From the NCBI GenBank assembly GCA_009859145.1, contig VRVR01000004.1, positions 372,001-436,000 of the forward strand: DNA of 64,000 nt, given 5' to 3'. Below, one piece after another: positions 1-10,339 of the stretch (position 1 is the first letter of the stretch; each line of letters opens with the position of its first letter). The stretch is from Andalucia godoyi (Eukaryota > Discoba > Jakobea > Jakobida > Andaluciidae). Both the position numbers and the translations under genes were made by a program. The notes under the pieces are model-generated. The model had not been told where the DNA came from and ran no database searches. It was given only the letters and a program-made list of their open reading frames with translations.

Positions 1-934
1 CTGCTAAGAACATTGCTTTGCGTTTTGATTGTTTTGTTTTTTGTTTTGCTCGGCATTGATGATTAATGAGAACCTTTCCCACCGCCAAGAGGAAACAAGG
101 AAGCAGCTTCAACTCGCAACCAAAGGCATCATTCTTTTTTTTTTGGTACGTGTTGCATGCGTCACTTGGTTTTGGCTTCCAATCTCAGCATCTAGACTGA
201 CGGAAAGAGGCGCTGGCCAACCTGGATTGAAACCACTGGCAACATTTTGAACTGTTCATGCCGTGCTTTATTTCGTTTTTCGTCGTCTCTGATAAAATTC
301 CTGAAACTCTGACGTGGGTTTTTTTCCCCCATCCGGCTAGAACTAATTAAAAAACGAAATCTGGCTCTCTTCTTCTTTTGGAGGCATGTTCGAAAAGACT
401 GCACGAACGATCCGAAAAGAAGCATGATGCTTCAAAGCCAGGTGCTTCGGAAATGGGCCGCATGCGGGGGGAATGTGCAGCGTATCCGCACCACTTCTTG
501 CCCAACGACTTCACAAATAGCGCCGAACTTCGCGAGCTTTACGCGGGAACCATGGCGGCGGGCTTGGCCCTTAGATGATTGATTCGTAGGATCGATCGTC
601 ATGCAGCATTGCAATAGTACCAATCAGAGCCAATCAGGTATTGATGCAGTGCAGGCGCCTATCCAGAAAAGCCACCGTCACTGCAAAGGTTTTCTGCTGT
701 TCTGACGTACTATAACTTAGATGCTATTTCCCGACACGTAACAGGCAATTTCGCGTTCCCGATTTCGGACGCCTCCATCCCCAAAGGAGGAAAACAAAAG
801 AGTCGTCAAAACAAAAACAAAAAATCATAATAAAAGTCTCAACTCTATTATTTTCTAGGTTTTTGTTTTCTTTTTTTAATCGCCTTTCGCTTTTTTCCAT
901 TCTGTTCCATCTTCAATCTTTGTGTAGCAGGCAC
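1..934. other. Gene-free 5' flank of the PIEZO gene
   Basis: No convincing coding region, tRNA or repeat is seen. Two CCAAT-type pentamers lie close together at about 619-635, roughly 300 bases before the PIEZO ATG. A pyrimidine-rich run ending in TAG then CAG lies just before the ATG (about 900-930) and could be a 3' splice site of a 5'-UTR intron. These are visual observations only. Confidence 0.4.
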
Positions 935-3900
935 ATGTCTGATTGTTCTCCAACGACACCGTTGTTGATGGAGTCTAATTCTGCTTCACCCCGAAGTGCT
1001 GTGAAAAGGTTTCCTCCATCGTCTGCGGCTGTTGATGACGACGGCAATGCTTTCAGTGGTGCAGCGCCGACCGCAGCATCTCCGTTGTCGAATCGGTATG
1101 TGTCTTCACCCGCCAATTCTTTGCGACAGAATCCTTTCAGAAGCAGAATCCAGATTGACACGGCTTCACAGGATGCAATGGATGAAGATGTCGTGCCTCG
1201 GGCGTCGGATGATGCAGAATACGACGATGCAGAGAACACAGACCTAGGACACAATGACGACGACGACGACGCCGTCGATAATCGCAAAGCTGTTGGGAAG
1301 AAAACCCTAGGGATCGGGATTCTGTTGTTTGTGTTCCGTTTGCTGTTTTTCATTATTGTTCCATGTCTCGTGCTTGCGATCGGGGTGTGGAGGTTCAATG
1401 TCGTTTCCATTGTGTATTTGTTCGTGCTACTGTTGCTGCACGGAACTGCGCGGCTGCGCGTCAGTAGCGTGACGAATCACGTAACGGCCTGCCCAAAGGC
1501 ATTGTGGTGGTATGTTTTGTGCGCTGTCATTGTTGCGTACATGTTTGCACAAATCATTTCGCAATTCACTTCTGCTGGAGATTCTGGCCGGGATGTGTTT
1601 GGTTTGGGTCGCCTTTCATGTTCCGATGCGCTGGAATGCACGCGAGAAGTGGTTGTGTACCTCCTTCTTGACGTATTCTTGCTCGTGTCATCTATTGTGG
1701 GCATTGTTTTGGAGCCGCGTCTGCGCTGCAAGTTGGACACTCGAATTTCAAAATTCCTCAAGGGCGATTATGGTGCGGCATCGGTGGCGTCGATCATGCC
1801 GATTTTGATCACGTTTCGAACACTCTTCATATGCATCGTGCTGATTTTCACCGCGCTTACGGTTCTGGCACGAGCCTCGTTTTTCAATGTGCCGCTTCTC
1901 TTCTTCTTGGTGATTGTCGTGTATCGCTATTCGTTTCATAAGCCAATGCTTGCCACTCAAACCCACGTTCAATCTAAATTTTATTCGAGTACCCTTGTAA
2001 TGGTGACAACGTATTCTTGGATTGTGTTGTTCGCGTTGTACATTTCGTTCATTATGGGAAGCACGTTTCCAAGAGGTAGCGGAACAGAAGAAGTCGGATT
2101 CTACGATTTCACGAACTCGTCGCAGCTTTCCTGGCCAGCTGCGGTGTCTGTGTCGTGTCTGTTCTTTCTTGCGGTGTACTCGATCCGTGCAATTGAATAT
2201 CACAACGCGGTGTACAAACTCATGGTCAGCACCAAGGATTTTCAAAATCAGACGAGTTCGCTCCCACGGCGTCTCAAACAGTTCGTTTACCTGGGGATGA
2301 ACAAAGTCGGCGTGTATCTGACAGCAGCGTGTCTCGTGGCTACCGCGGTGCTATTTATTTCCGTACTAGATGTTGGACTGCTCTGCATGGGCTTTTATGG
2401 GCTCATGAGCAGACAGTCGGGTCGTGCGAGACTCCTGTTCTTGAGATATTGCTTCGGGGTTTGTGTTCCAATCCTGTTTTTGTCTTACGTATACGGAGTT
2501 TTTGTGGACCATCTGAAACAGGATGCTATCCAACTGCTTTCCAATATTGTGCACTTTATGCTGACGGTCATCTGTGGGCTGTCTCACTACTCGATACATT
2601 ATCGTATGCGTCAAAAGAATCAGGAAGCCACAGAGTCGTCACCCTCCGGTTCCTATGTTCCTCCGACGATAGTAATTGCATCAGATGCTGCCTCGGTCTC
2701 CGATGCGGTGACTCCCGGGACGTCGCAGTCGCCGATGCTGACAAACTCAGCCTCTCGCAAGCCTCATGGAATTCCGGACGGTGGTGGCGTTGGAAAATAC
2801 GAAAAACGCGGAGCGTTTCGAACGTTTGTTGCGGAATGTTTTTATCTGGGTGTACGAGAATTTGATCGGCTTACCTTGTTGCTGGTGTACGTTGCGGCAC
2901 TGTCCGACGTTTCCATTTTGCACACCGTCTTCCTTTTGTTTTTTCTCCTCTTTTTCATTTTTAGATCTCTCTCGCTCAAGCACTGGAATTTTTTGGTGAT
3001 CTACACAATGGCTGCGATGCTTTCACTCTACATATTCTACATTGTGGTTTCCTTTTCCGGTGCCGGCAACTCCGTTGTCAGCGAAATTTTCGGATACGAT
3101 GTATGCACGTCGTTTGCCTGCAGCTACAAGCTTTTTTGGTTTACTGTTGTTCTGCTGGGAGCATCTATTCAGCTTCGATTGTATCGTGCAAATGTTTATA
3201 GGATTGCATGTTCTCGAACCATTGACGTTCCTCATCTCTTTTCCACTCTCCTCGTCCTGACTTTCACCTACGTTTTCATGTTTTGCCGCTCCGTTTTGAT
3301 CAATCCGGATCCGTCTTTCATGAACCTCGGATTCCTGATTTTTTGGTTGGTGTTTATGTTTGTGCATATGCAGAGCAATTCGTCTTTCAAAGCCGTGCGA
3401 CCGATTTTCTTGCTGGTCTCCATATACTCTGCATTCGTCCTGCTTGCTCGCTACGTTTACCAATTTTCGCAGCTTGCACAAAAGGCAAACGAGGCTTTGG
3501 GTTCGTCTCAAACCCCATTGAATCAAATTGGTCTTGTTGCGTATGGTTCTGAACTGTTTGTGCATCTTCTCCCAGACGTCGTGATGTTCTTGGCTTGCAT
3601 TTTCTCTTTCCAGATCCTGCTTCCCAGCAAGCAAGATACTCAATCGGATGCGGAATCCGATCATGTGCACGTCATCGGTTGGTTCTCGCGACTCGAATCA
3701 CTTGTTGCTGGGAAACGAGTGCAGTATTGCAAGTTGATTGCTATCCGCCTGCTGGTCGTTCACACGCATCATGCTTTCTTGTTTCTGATGGCGTGCACGG
3801 CACTGGCATACTATTCTTTAATTGGATTTGGATACTTGCTGCTGACCGTCGCGGCATTGTTCTCCTTGGCGGCGGGCATGAGTTTGCATTATCGCGTCGT

Positions 3901-6900
3901 AACGGTTGCATTTTCTTGTGCTACTTTGGTATTTTATTACGTTTTCCGCCTTCAGTTCTTTCCAGGGAATGATTCGCCTGGCATTTGGCTGTGGCTTGGT
4001 TTGGATGATCGCTCGTCATCCTTGCTGGATTCGGGTGGCTGGTCCTTGTTTTTGCTTGTGATTGCAGGTGTCGCGCTGGGCAGGATACGGCGACTGCAGA
4101 GTCGAGATTCGAGATTCTCGGGTATTTATACCATTTTCCCGGTCGAGTATGAGAAGTTTCCAAGTGTGTCGCACAGTACAAAGCTCAGCTTGATGTATTT
4201 TGTAGATCATTTTTTCGAACTGTGGAGCTTTGAAATATGCGTGATCACGATGCTTGTTGTAGCAGTCGCCTTGAGTACTGTTGTGTCCTTTCTTTATTTG
4301 TTCTGTGCGCTTTCTGCATTCTTCTTTCGGCGAAATCGGCGAATCATTTTGTGGACTGGATTCTTGTTCACATTCTCTGTTATTGTTCTCGTCCAATACT
4401 TCTTCAATATTGGCGTTCCGAATGGACCCAACAATGATCCAAATTCGTCGTTCGTTGAACCGCATGGTACAACTTCTTCGGAAACGACTCGATTTTTGTC
4501 TTTTCAACCGGATCATCCGTATGTGTATGTTGGAGAACTGGTCGTCTGCTTTGTTCTTGCGCTGTCCATCCGAGCGACTTTGAGAATGCGGAAGCGGCAT
4601 CTTTTCTTGCTGACTCTATATGGAGTCTCTGCCGCACCGGATCGAAGCTCTGTATCCGATTCTCAATCGTATTCAAAAGGCGAGACTCCTTCTGCGAAGA
4701 CAAGAAAGAGCCAGTCATTTATCCAAAGGATCCAAGAGCCGTTCTTGTCCTCTGCGTATCTGCTGGCAGTTGTCTTTGTCTTTATCGTCGCGATTGCGCA
4801 GCCCCCAAACATGTTCAATATCGGTTACATCATGTTCTGCTTCGTCCTTTTGATCAAGAATAAGTCCATTATGATGAGCCACGGCCAGCCCTTGTGGACA
4901 CTGCTCGGTTTTTACAACTTCCTTGTAATCCTGCTGAAGATTGCCTACAAGATTCCGTGGCCCGCTTTGCATGATACTGACTGGCGCCAGATTGCATTTG
5001 GATTGTACAACAACACCAGCGTGCCGCGAGGAATGCTCAGCATTTCCGACGGGTGTGGCGGCGATTTGATGATTGCTGCTGTCTTCTTGCTTCAAGGGCA
5101 TCTGTTTTCGTCAATGGTGTTCGTTAGTTGTGTTCTGCGCGCAATGAAGCGGTCTGCCACAAAAGCCCCGTCATTCGCTCTGTTTGTTGCTCTTCTGCGG
5201 GAATCTCGAAACCTGATCATCTCAACAGGTGAAGAGAAGGCGCGCAAAGAGCGTCGAAGTCGACTGGATGCCGTCAGACTGATGCGAAATGGCAAAGACG
5301 AAGAAGCTTTGAAATCTTCGGGGATGGTTTCCGATGTTCTGCGGCAATCCGTTGAAGAGGAAGATACCAACGAGGATGCCGGTGTTTCATCATCCAACGT
5401 CGTCGCTGCAAGCGATTCCGGTGCAGCACTGGTCGGTGAGGGCCTCCAAGAACATACTGCAGCCGACAGTGCAGCGGAAGCAAAGACAGGCAAGCCGAAG
5501 AAGAGGTCTTTGTGGGGCAAGATCCAGAACTTCTCCTTCAACTTCTGCTGTCAAGTTTGTGTATGGCTGATTTTTCATTCGGAACCTCATCCTGATTATG
5601 CTCTAGACTATGTATGGAACTCTGTTTTCATTGATGCAATCATCAGTTTGCGCAAGGACCGTCTTTCCATGGGTACTGATGTTGCTGTGTTTAAGGGCCT
5701 TTCCAAGAACAACAAGGGCGTTGTGGTTGGAAATGATGCTACCAACTTTGTGTGCTCTTCGGATCCTCTGGTGGCTGCCAGGAGTCTCTCGCATCTCCAG
5801 TGTTCTTTGCTGTGGAACGGCTTGACGCAGAGATTCGAAGGGATTCCGACAGTGGAGATGTGGAAGTCGGTGTTGTTTCGGATGTGGTTTTTCTTGCGCT
5901 GTTTCACACTGAGTCACTTGCATTCCATCTGCTATGTGATGTTTTGTGTCAATTTTCTTGCGTATGGTTCGCTGATTTCTTTGATATTTCCATTGACTGG
6001 CTTCTACTTTGCAATGACAAGGGTTCCGTATCCGACTCACAAGTACTGGATCATTGTCATGTGGATCACTGCCTTGACGGTTCTGGTGAAATACATATTT
6101 GCACTACCGTTTTTCTGTGTTTGTCACGGACAAGACGGCAACACCGTCCATTTCTACTCGTACTGCGATTCAAATCCTTCTCGTTGCAATTACAGTCCTG
6201 ATTTGCAAAACACGCGAGTGCTGTGGGAGTCGTTTGTTGGGATTACGCAGTATCCGCTGTTCACTTCGTCCTTCTTCTCCTTTCTGGTGTGGGACGTTCT
6301 CATATTCCTGTCCGTATTTTATTTCCGACTTATTCAGCGCAAGAAAGGACATCTCCGAGAAACCTTCTCTGCAAATTCCATTCTGAAAGAATCGTTTTCA
6401 ATGTCTATGCACGACGTCCACTGCAGCGCTGTGAATCCTGTCCTCCGCAGTCTTACGCAGTTTCATATTCAGCTTCAGGATGAGTACAATTTGACGTATT
6501 CTGAGAATCTGCTTGCCGAGAAAGCCGGAGTGCCTAATGCCGTATTGAAAGAGGCAGACGACGACGGCGATGATGCTGATGCTGATGCTGATTCTCATTC
6601 TGGTGGCTTCAAAAGGCGATGGAAGCATCTGACGATCTGGAAGCAAATGATGTTTGCGTTTATTCCGCAATGGTTGTTGGTCAAGATTTTCGGGCCTAAA
6701 AAGAATGATGCGAAAAAAACGGATGCGAACGCGGACTGTGATTCTGAAGAAGAGGAGCTTCGTGAGAAGAAGTTGCGTAACGAGAAACGCATTTTGCGCC
6801 GCATGCTATTTCCTGGCATCGATTTGTTTTCTGCGATGATGATTACGGAAATGATATCCTTGATTATTTTGTTCTTTTCATATAACAGGCTTTTTCGAGA

Positions 6901-8599
6901 TAACAATCCGTCGAGTGCGTCCAACGAAGGAATTGCAAGTTCTGTGAGCCAAAGCCAAATATCAGGTATTTTTGTTGTATCATTTATGGTGCAGGTGTTC
7001 TTTTTCGTAATGGATAGGATGGTGTACGTACAGCGCTCTGTGAAGACCAAATTGTTGATGCAATTTGTCTTTTGCATTCCACTATACATGATCATACTCC
7101 CCTACATCTTATGTTATGACGTTCGATCCGGCGGCTCTTCCAACAGAATTGATTCCTCCTCGTCGTCGTCATCGTCGTCTAGGTCCTCCACGCGTTCCTT
7201 GACCGCAGTACTGCCGCTGGGTGCTGAAAATCCGTTTTTTGCGAATCTCGCTTTGCTGTTTCTGACCGTGTTCAAGTGCATATACCTTGGACTGTCGTCC
7301 ATGCAAATTGGTGCTGGCTATCCTCGCTTGTTCGTGCGGTCGCTGGACTTCTCGTTCTTTTCCTACTGCTGGTTTGTGACCAAACGCTCCTTGCCATTTC
7401 TGTTTGAAATCCGTGCTTTGATCGATTGGACAACGCTTCGAACATCACTGCAGCTGTTTGAGTGGCTCAAGGTTGAAGACGTGTTTGCTGAGGTGTACAA
7501 GCGCAAGTGCGACGTGGAAGACTATCGCAACATGAATCGACAACTTGGCGAAAAACAACCTCTTGTTACAAAGATCTTTTCGGGGGTTCTTCTCATTCTG
7601 CTTGTTCTTTTGGTGCTTTTCCTGCCGTTGATCTATTACTCAACATTGAATCCGGCGTTGACTGCAAACTATGTCTCCGGAGCGCAGGTTGAAATTGGTA
7701 TTGGAGTTTTCACATCTCTCTACCAGAGCTCGCGTCCTTCTGCCATTTCCGGACTGTCTTCTTCTACAATTCGGGACGTCGTGTCGAAATACAGAAGTCT
7801 CGCTGAGTTCCAAACTTCAAATTTGGATGACCAATTTATTGAAATGGCGACATTCTCGAACAATGTTTGGGGCATTTCTCCGGGGAACCGTCTGGATTTG
7901 CTTAGTCAGCTCAATTCAACAACATCCAAGCTGGAACTGTTCCTTGCGTACTCATTTGAGAGGGCGGGCCCTGTTGACAACCGCATCATATCGGGAGGTT
8001 CTTCGATATTCTTGTCGAGCGCGCAGAAACTGGCTTTTTACAGTGCATTGTCTGGGTCGGGATCTTCGGTTGTCGTCGATTCGTTCTACTCGCCATTTCT
8101 TCGTCTGAAGCCGTATGGAGATGTCGAGGTGATCGACAGTACTCTGTCTGCCGCTTGTACTCTGACAAAAAACGGACAGTTCGGCAACGCGTCGAACCCA
8201 GAGTACTGGGCAGTTGCTTGCGTGGATATTGTTTCGGCGTTTGCGACCGACGGAATGTACTTTATTACGGGGAGCGATGAAATTACCCAAACCGACAGTT
8301 TGACCGGTTCTTTGCAGTCCTACAGCATCATTGCGTTCTATGCCACGTTTGTCCTGGCCGTCGGTCGGTTTCTGCGAATGGCGGTCTCTGGGCTCGCCGC
8401 GAAGATTATCATTGAAGATCTTCCGGAGCCCATTGAGATTATTCGACTGGTCCTCATGATCTATGAGGCTCGCGATCAGGCAGACCTCATTTTGGAAGAA
8501 TTGTTGTTCCGCGAACTGATACTGATTTACCGATCACCAGAAATGCTGCTCAAGCTCACAGAGGATCACTCCGCGCAGCGCAGTATGAAGACAGATTGA
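935..8599 (+). CDS. PIEZO-type mechanosensitive cation channel
   Basis: A 2,554-residue membrane protein in one uninterrupted exon, with the length expected for PIEZO (about 2,500). I chose the ATG at 935 because the longer open frame upstream has no ATG. After an acidic N-terminal tail of about 125 residues come many hydrophobic helices in repeated blocks, separated by charged Ser-rich loops (nt 5,230-5,510 and 6,550-6,780). The diagnostic part is C-terminal. An anchor-like stretch FEIRALIDW followed by EWLKVEDVFAEVY lies near residues 2,157-2,190. An extracellular cap-like region follows at about 2,240-2,450. The last transmembrane helix leads to FRELILIYRSPEMLLKL at about 2,525-2,541, matching the conserved PIEZO C-terminal pore region. 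PIEZOs form trimeric stretch-gated cation channels in the plasma or internal membranes. Orthology is assigned from these motifs; gating is inferred from the family. Confidence 0.93.
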   Translation: MSDCSPTTPLLMESNSASPRSAVKRFPPSSAAVDDDGNAFSGAAPTAASPLSNRYVSSPANSLRQNPFRSRIQIDTASQDAMDEDVVPRASDDAEYDDAENTDLGHNDDDDDAVDNRKAVGKKTLGIGILLFVFRLLFFIIVPCLVLAIGVWRFNVVSIVYLFVLLLLHGTARLRVSSVTNHVTACPKALWWYVLCAVIVAYMFAQIISQFTSAGDSGRDVFGLGRLSCSDALECTREVVVYLLLDVFLLVSSIVGIVLEPRLRCKLDTRISKFLKGDYGAASVASIMPILITFRTLFICIVLIFTALTVLARASFFNVPLLFFLVIVVYRYSFHKPMLATQTHVQSKFYSSTLVMVTTYSWIVLFALYISFIMGSTFPRGSGTEEVGFYDFTNSSQLSWPAAVSVSCLFFLAVYSIRAIEYHNAVYKLMVSTKDFQNQTSSLPRRLKQFVYLGMNKVGVYLTAACLVATAVLFISVLDVGLLCMGFYGLMSRQSGRARLLFLRYCFGVCVPILFLSYVYGVFVDHLKQDAIQLLSNIVHFMLTVICGLSHYSIHYRMRQKNQEATESSPSGSYVPPTIVIASDAASVSDAVTPGTSQSPMLTNSASRKPHGIPDGGGVGKYEKRGAFRTFVAECFYLGVREFDRLTLLLVYVAALSDVSILHTVFLLFFLLFFIFRSLSLKHWNFLVIYTMAAMLSLYIFYIVVSFSGAGNSVVSEIFGYDVCTSFACSYKLFWFTVVLLGASIQLRLYRANVYRIACSRTIDVPHLFSTLLVLTFTYVFMFCRSVLINPDPSFMNLGFLIFWLVFMFVHMQSNSSFKAVRPIFLLVSIYSAFVLLARYVYQFSQLAQKANEALGSSQTPLNQIGLVAYGSELFVHLLPDVVMFLACIFSFQILLPSKQDTQSDAESDHVHVIGWFSRLESLVAGKRVQYCKLIAIRLLVVHTHHAFLFLMACTALAYYSLIGFGYLLLTVAALFSLAAGMSLHYRVVTVAFSCATLVFYYVFRLQFFPGNDSPGIWLWLGLDDRSSSLLDSGGWSLFLLVIAGVALGRIRRLQSRDSRFSGIYTIFPVEYEKFPSVSHSTKLSLMYFVDHFFELWSFEICVITMLVVAVALSTVVSFLYLFCALSAFFFRRNRRIILWTGFLFTFSVIVLVQYFFNIGVPNGPNNDPNSSFVEPHGTTSSETTRFLSFQPDHPYVYVGELVVCFVLALSIRATLRMRKRHLFLLTLYGVSAAPDRSSVSDSQSYSKGETPSAKTRKSQSFIQRIQEPFLSSAYLLAVVFVFIVAIAQPPNMFNIGYIMFCFVLLIKNKSIMMSHGQPLWTLLGFYNFLVILLKIAYKIPWPALHDTDWRQIAFGLYNNTSVPRGMLSISDGCGGDLMIAAVFLLQGHLFSSMVFVSCVLRAMKRSATKAPSFALFVALLRESRNLIISTGEEKARKERRSRLDAVRLMRNGKDEEALKSSGMVSDVLRQSVEEEDTNEDAGVSSSNVVAASDSGAALVGEGLQEHTAADSAAEAKTGKPKKRSLWGKIQNFSFNFCCQVCVWLIFHSEPHPDYALDYVWNSVFIDAIISLRKDRLSMGTDVAVFKGLSKNNKGVVVGNDATNFVCSSDPLVAARSLSHLQCSLLWNGLTQRFEGIPTVEMWKSVLFRMWFFLRCFTLSHLHSICYVMFCVNFLAYGSLISLIFPLTGFYFAMTRVPYPTHKYWIIVMWITALTVLVKYIFALPFFCVCHGQDGNTVHFYSYCDSNPSRCNYSPDLQNTRVLWESFVGITQYPLFTSSFFSFLVWDVLIFLSVFYFRLIQRKKGHLRETFSANSILKESFSMSMHDVHCSAVNPVLRSLTQFHIQLQDEYNLTYSENLLAEKAGVPNAVLKEADDDGDDADADADSHSGGFKRRWKHLTIWKQMMFAFIPQWLLVKIFGPKKNDAKKTDANADCDSEEEELREKKLRNEKRILRRMLFPGIDLFSAMMITEMISLIILFFSYNRLFRDNNPSSASNEGIASSVSQSQISGIFVVSFMVQVFFFVMDRMVYVQRSVKTKLLMQFVFCIPLYMIILPYILCYDVRSGGSSNRIDSSSSSSSSSRSSTRSLTAVLPLGAENPFFANLALLFLTVFKCIYLGLSSMQIGAGYPRLFVRSLDFSFFSYCWFVTKRSLPFLFEIRALIDWTTLRTSLQLFEWLKVEDVFAEVYKRKCDVEDYRNMNRQLGEKQPLVTKIFSGVLLILLVLLVLFLPLIYYSTLNPALTANYVSGAQVEIGIGVFTSLYQSSRPSAISGLSSSTIRDVVSKYRSLAEFQTSNLDDQFIEMATFSNNVWGISPGNRLDLLSQLNSTTSKLELFLAYSFERAGPVDNRIISGGSSIFLSSAQKLAFYSALSGSGSSVVVDSFYSPFLRLKPYGDVEVIDSTLSAACTLTKNGQFGNASNPEYWAVACVDIVSAFATDGMYFITGSDEITQTDSLTGSLQSYSIIAFYATFVLAVGRFLRMAVSGLAAKIIIEDLPEPIEIIRLVLMIYEARDQADLILEELLFRELILIYRSPEMLLKLTEDHSAQRSMKTD

Positions 8600-8798
8600 T
8601 AAGACGGTGTTGTTGTCTTTTTCTTCTTTTTTTTTTTGCTGATTGCTGTTTTCTGCTTTCCGTTGGAAACACACTGCTCCTCCAGTAAGCAATGTTTCTC
8701 TCTCCTCTATTTCCAAAACTGTATTATCCTTACCATCCAGAGTGAATGGCGGCGATCGCCCCGCCAAAATAGAAGAGGAGGAATCGACATGCTATCTG

Positions 8799-10184
8799 CT
8801 ATCTCGCCCCCCGAAGCTTGGAAACCAGCTGGGCTTGGAATGTCAATGGACTCATATTTCCATGCAACGGGATGAACGACTTGGAACGTGTCGGACTGGG
8901 TGACCTGAACGACTTTGCTTGCTCGGACACAAAGCTCTGCTCCGCAAGAATCGACCCCTTGCTGGCAGCCAATCCCTCCCCCAGTTTATGGGCAGCGAGT
9001 TCCGTACGGACCCTCGACGAAAACGTTTCCCTGTCTGGCGACTGCACTAATGCAATTGAATCCTCGTCTGCAATGGTTTCCTTCCGGCGATCCGAGAAAG
9101 CACTCGGTTTCGTCACTGCACGACCTTTCAGGGGGGGTGCATACACTTCTTTGGATTCCGAGCGTGCACTTCGGGACCCCGATCGACTCTTCGAAGCGCC
9201 AATTGTGGCACTCGCAGGCCTCAGTCTCTGTCCTTGTCCTTGTCCTTGTCCTTGCCCATGGCCCTTTTTTCCGTCTCGGGACTGCGACTTCTTGGGAACC
9301 AACGGAGAAGGATTCGATTTGAATGGACTCGATGCAAACGCATCCTTGGACGGGTCATTGAAAAAGTATACGGATTCGCGAGCAAGCTGGCGCGGCCGCG
9401 CCTCCAATTCCGTTTGGCGTTCCGCGATTGACGCCTCCAAGTCATTGAATCGCAATGGAGGATCGTCGCTCTCCGTCCCCGAGGCTTCCGCGTGTCTACG
9501 ATGATACTGATCGTGGTTCATGCGCTTGCTCGCATGCATTGAGCGAGATCCTCCCAACATCCCTGACGAAGACCCGTTCAAAAACCGCGATGCATGCGAG
9601 TCCTTGGAAATAAAGGACAAACTGCTGATGTCATCACGTGTCACATTGTTCTGAGCGTGTCTCTGCGATTGCCGTGAAATGGGAGCCCTACCTTCATCTC
9701 CATCCGCATCACCATAACCATAACCATCGTGATGCATTGTCCGCTCATCAAATTTGAAGTTCTTCTTCGTGATTCCGCTGTGAGAACTCTTCAACCCCTC
9801 TGCGCCATGAGAAGAATGTGTGGAGTTCATCGACGCAGACAGTGCAGACAGTGGCGAAACGGATGGTTGTGCAGATTTGGGTCGAGCAGTGGAGGCGTTG
9901 TTTCTGGATGTGTGCATTCTCTGTGAATTTCCCGGACCGGGGAGCGACGACGAAGACAACGACGAAGGCAATGACCTCTCAGAAGAACCAAGAAACCTGG
10001 ACGTGTCGGCATCGTGGACTGCAGCCGGATAAATCATTCTGGACACTTCCGAAGAAAGCTTTTCCGATGGCGAATTTCCATCGTGGATCTTTCGAATTCG
10101 TGCATTTTCAACTTTTTTTTTCCACTCTGAAATCTCCAACAGATCCTGTGCTGCAAGGCTCTTGTATGCCACCGACTTGTCCAT
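8799..10184 (-). CDS. Hypothetical disordered Ser-rich protein
   Basis: A 461-residue open frame with an ATG start, convergent with PIEZO (about 200-base gap). The N-terminus (about 1-50) could form a helix (motif LLEISEWKKKVENARIRKI). Most of the rest is low complexity, rich in Ser, Arg, His and Gln, with a Gly-Gln dipeptide run near residues 305-315 encoded by a GTCCTT-type hexamer repeat at about 9,227-9,262. Near residues 245-265 is a short predicted helix with ERQTELEARPRQLA. I recognise no domain. The length of the open frame supports a real gene, but the function is unknown. Confidence 0.6.
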   Translation of the reverse strand: MDKSVAYKSLAAQDLLEISEWKKKVENARIRKIHDGNSPSEKLSSEVSRMIYPAAVHDADTSRFLGSSERSLPSSLSSSSLPGPGNSQRMHTSRNNASTARPKSAQPSVSPLSALSASMNSTHSSHGAEGLKSSHSGITKKNFKFDERTMHHDGYGYGDADGDEGRAPISRQSQRHAQNNVTRDDISSLSFISKDSHASRFLNGSSSGMLGGSRSMHASKRMNHDQYHRRHAEASGTESDDPPLRFNDLEASIAERQTELEARPRQLARESVYFFNDPSKDAFASSPFKSNPSPLVPKKSQSRDGKKGHGQGQGQGQGQRLRPASATIGASKSRSGSRSARSESKEVYAPPLKGRAVTKPSAFSDRRKETIADEDSIALVQSPDRETFSSRVRTELAAHKLGEGLAASKGSILAEQSFVSEQAKSFRSPSPTRSKSFIPLHGNMSPLTFQAQLVSKLRGAR

Positions 10185-10339
10185 ATCCGTCCCACAAACG
10201 CAAAATATACTGTTCTTTTTTTAACTTGAAAAAATTGAACGGCTTTTTCATTTGGGCGGGAGGAGTGAATGAATAAGTAATCTCTGTATTTTTTTTTTTT
10301 TTATTACAGCCGCCAACCACTCCCCAAAAATTCACGGCT

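Noticed and set aside
863-934. N-terminal extension of PIEZO
   Set aside because: The frame is open but begins with TTG; the first ATG is at 935 and follows a splice-acceptor-like sequence.
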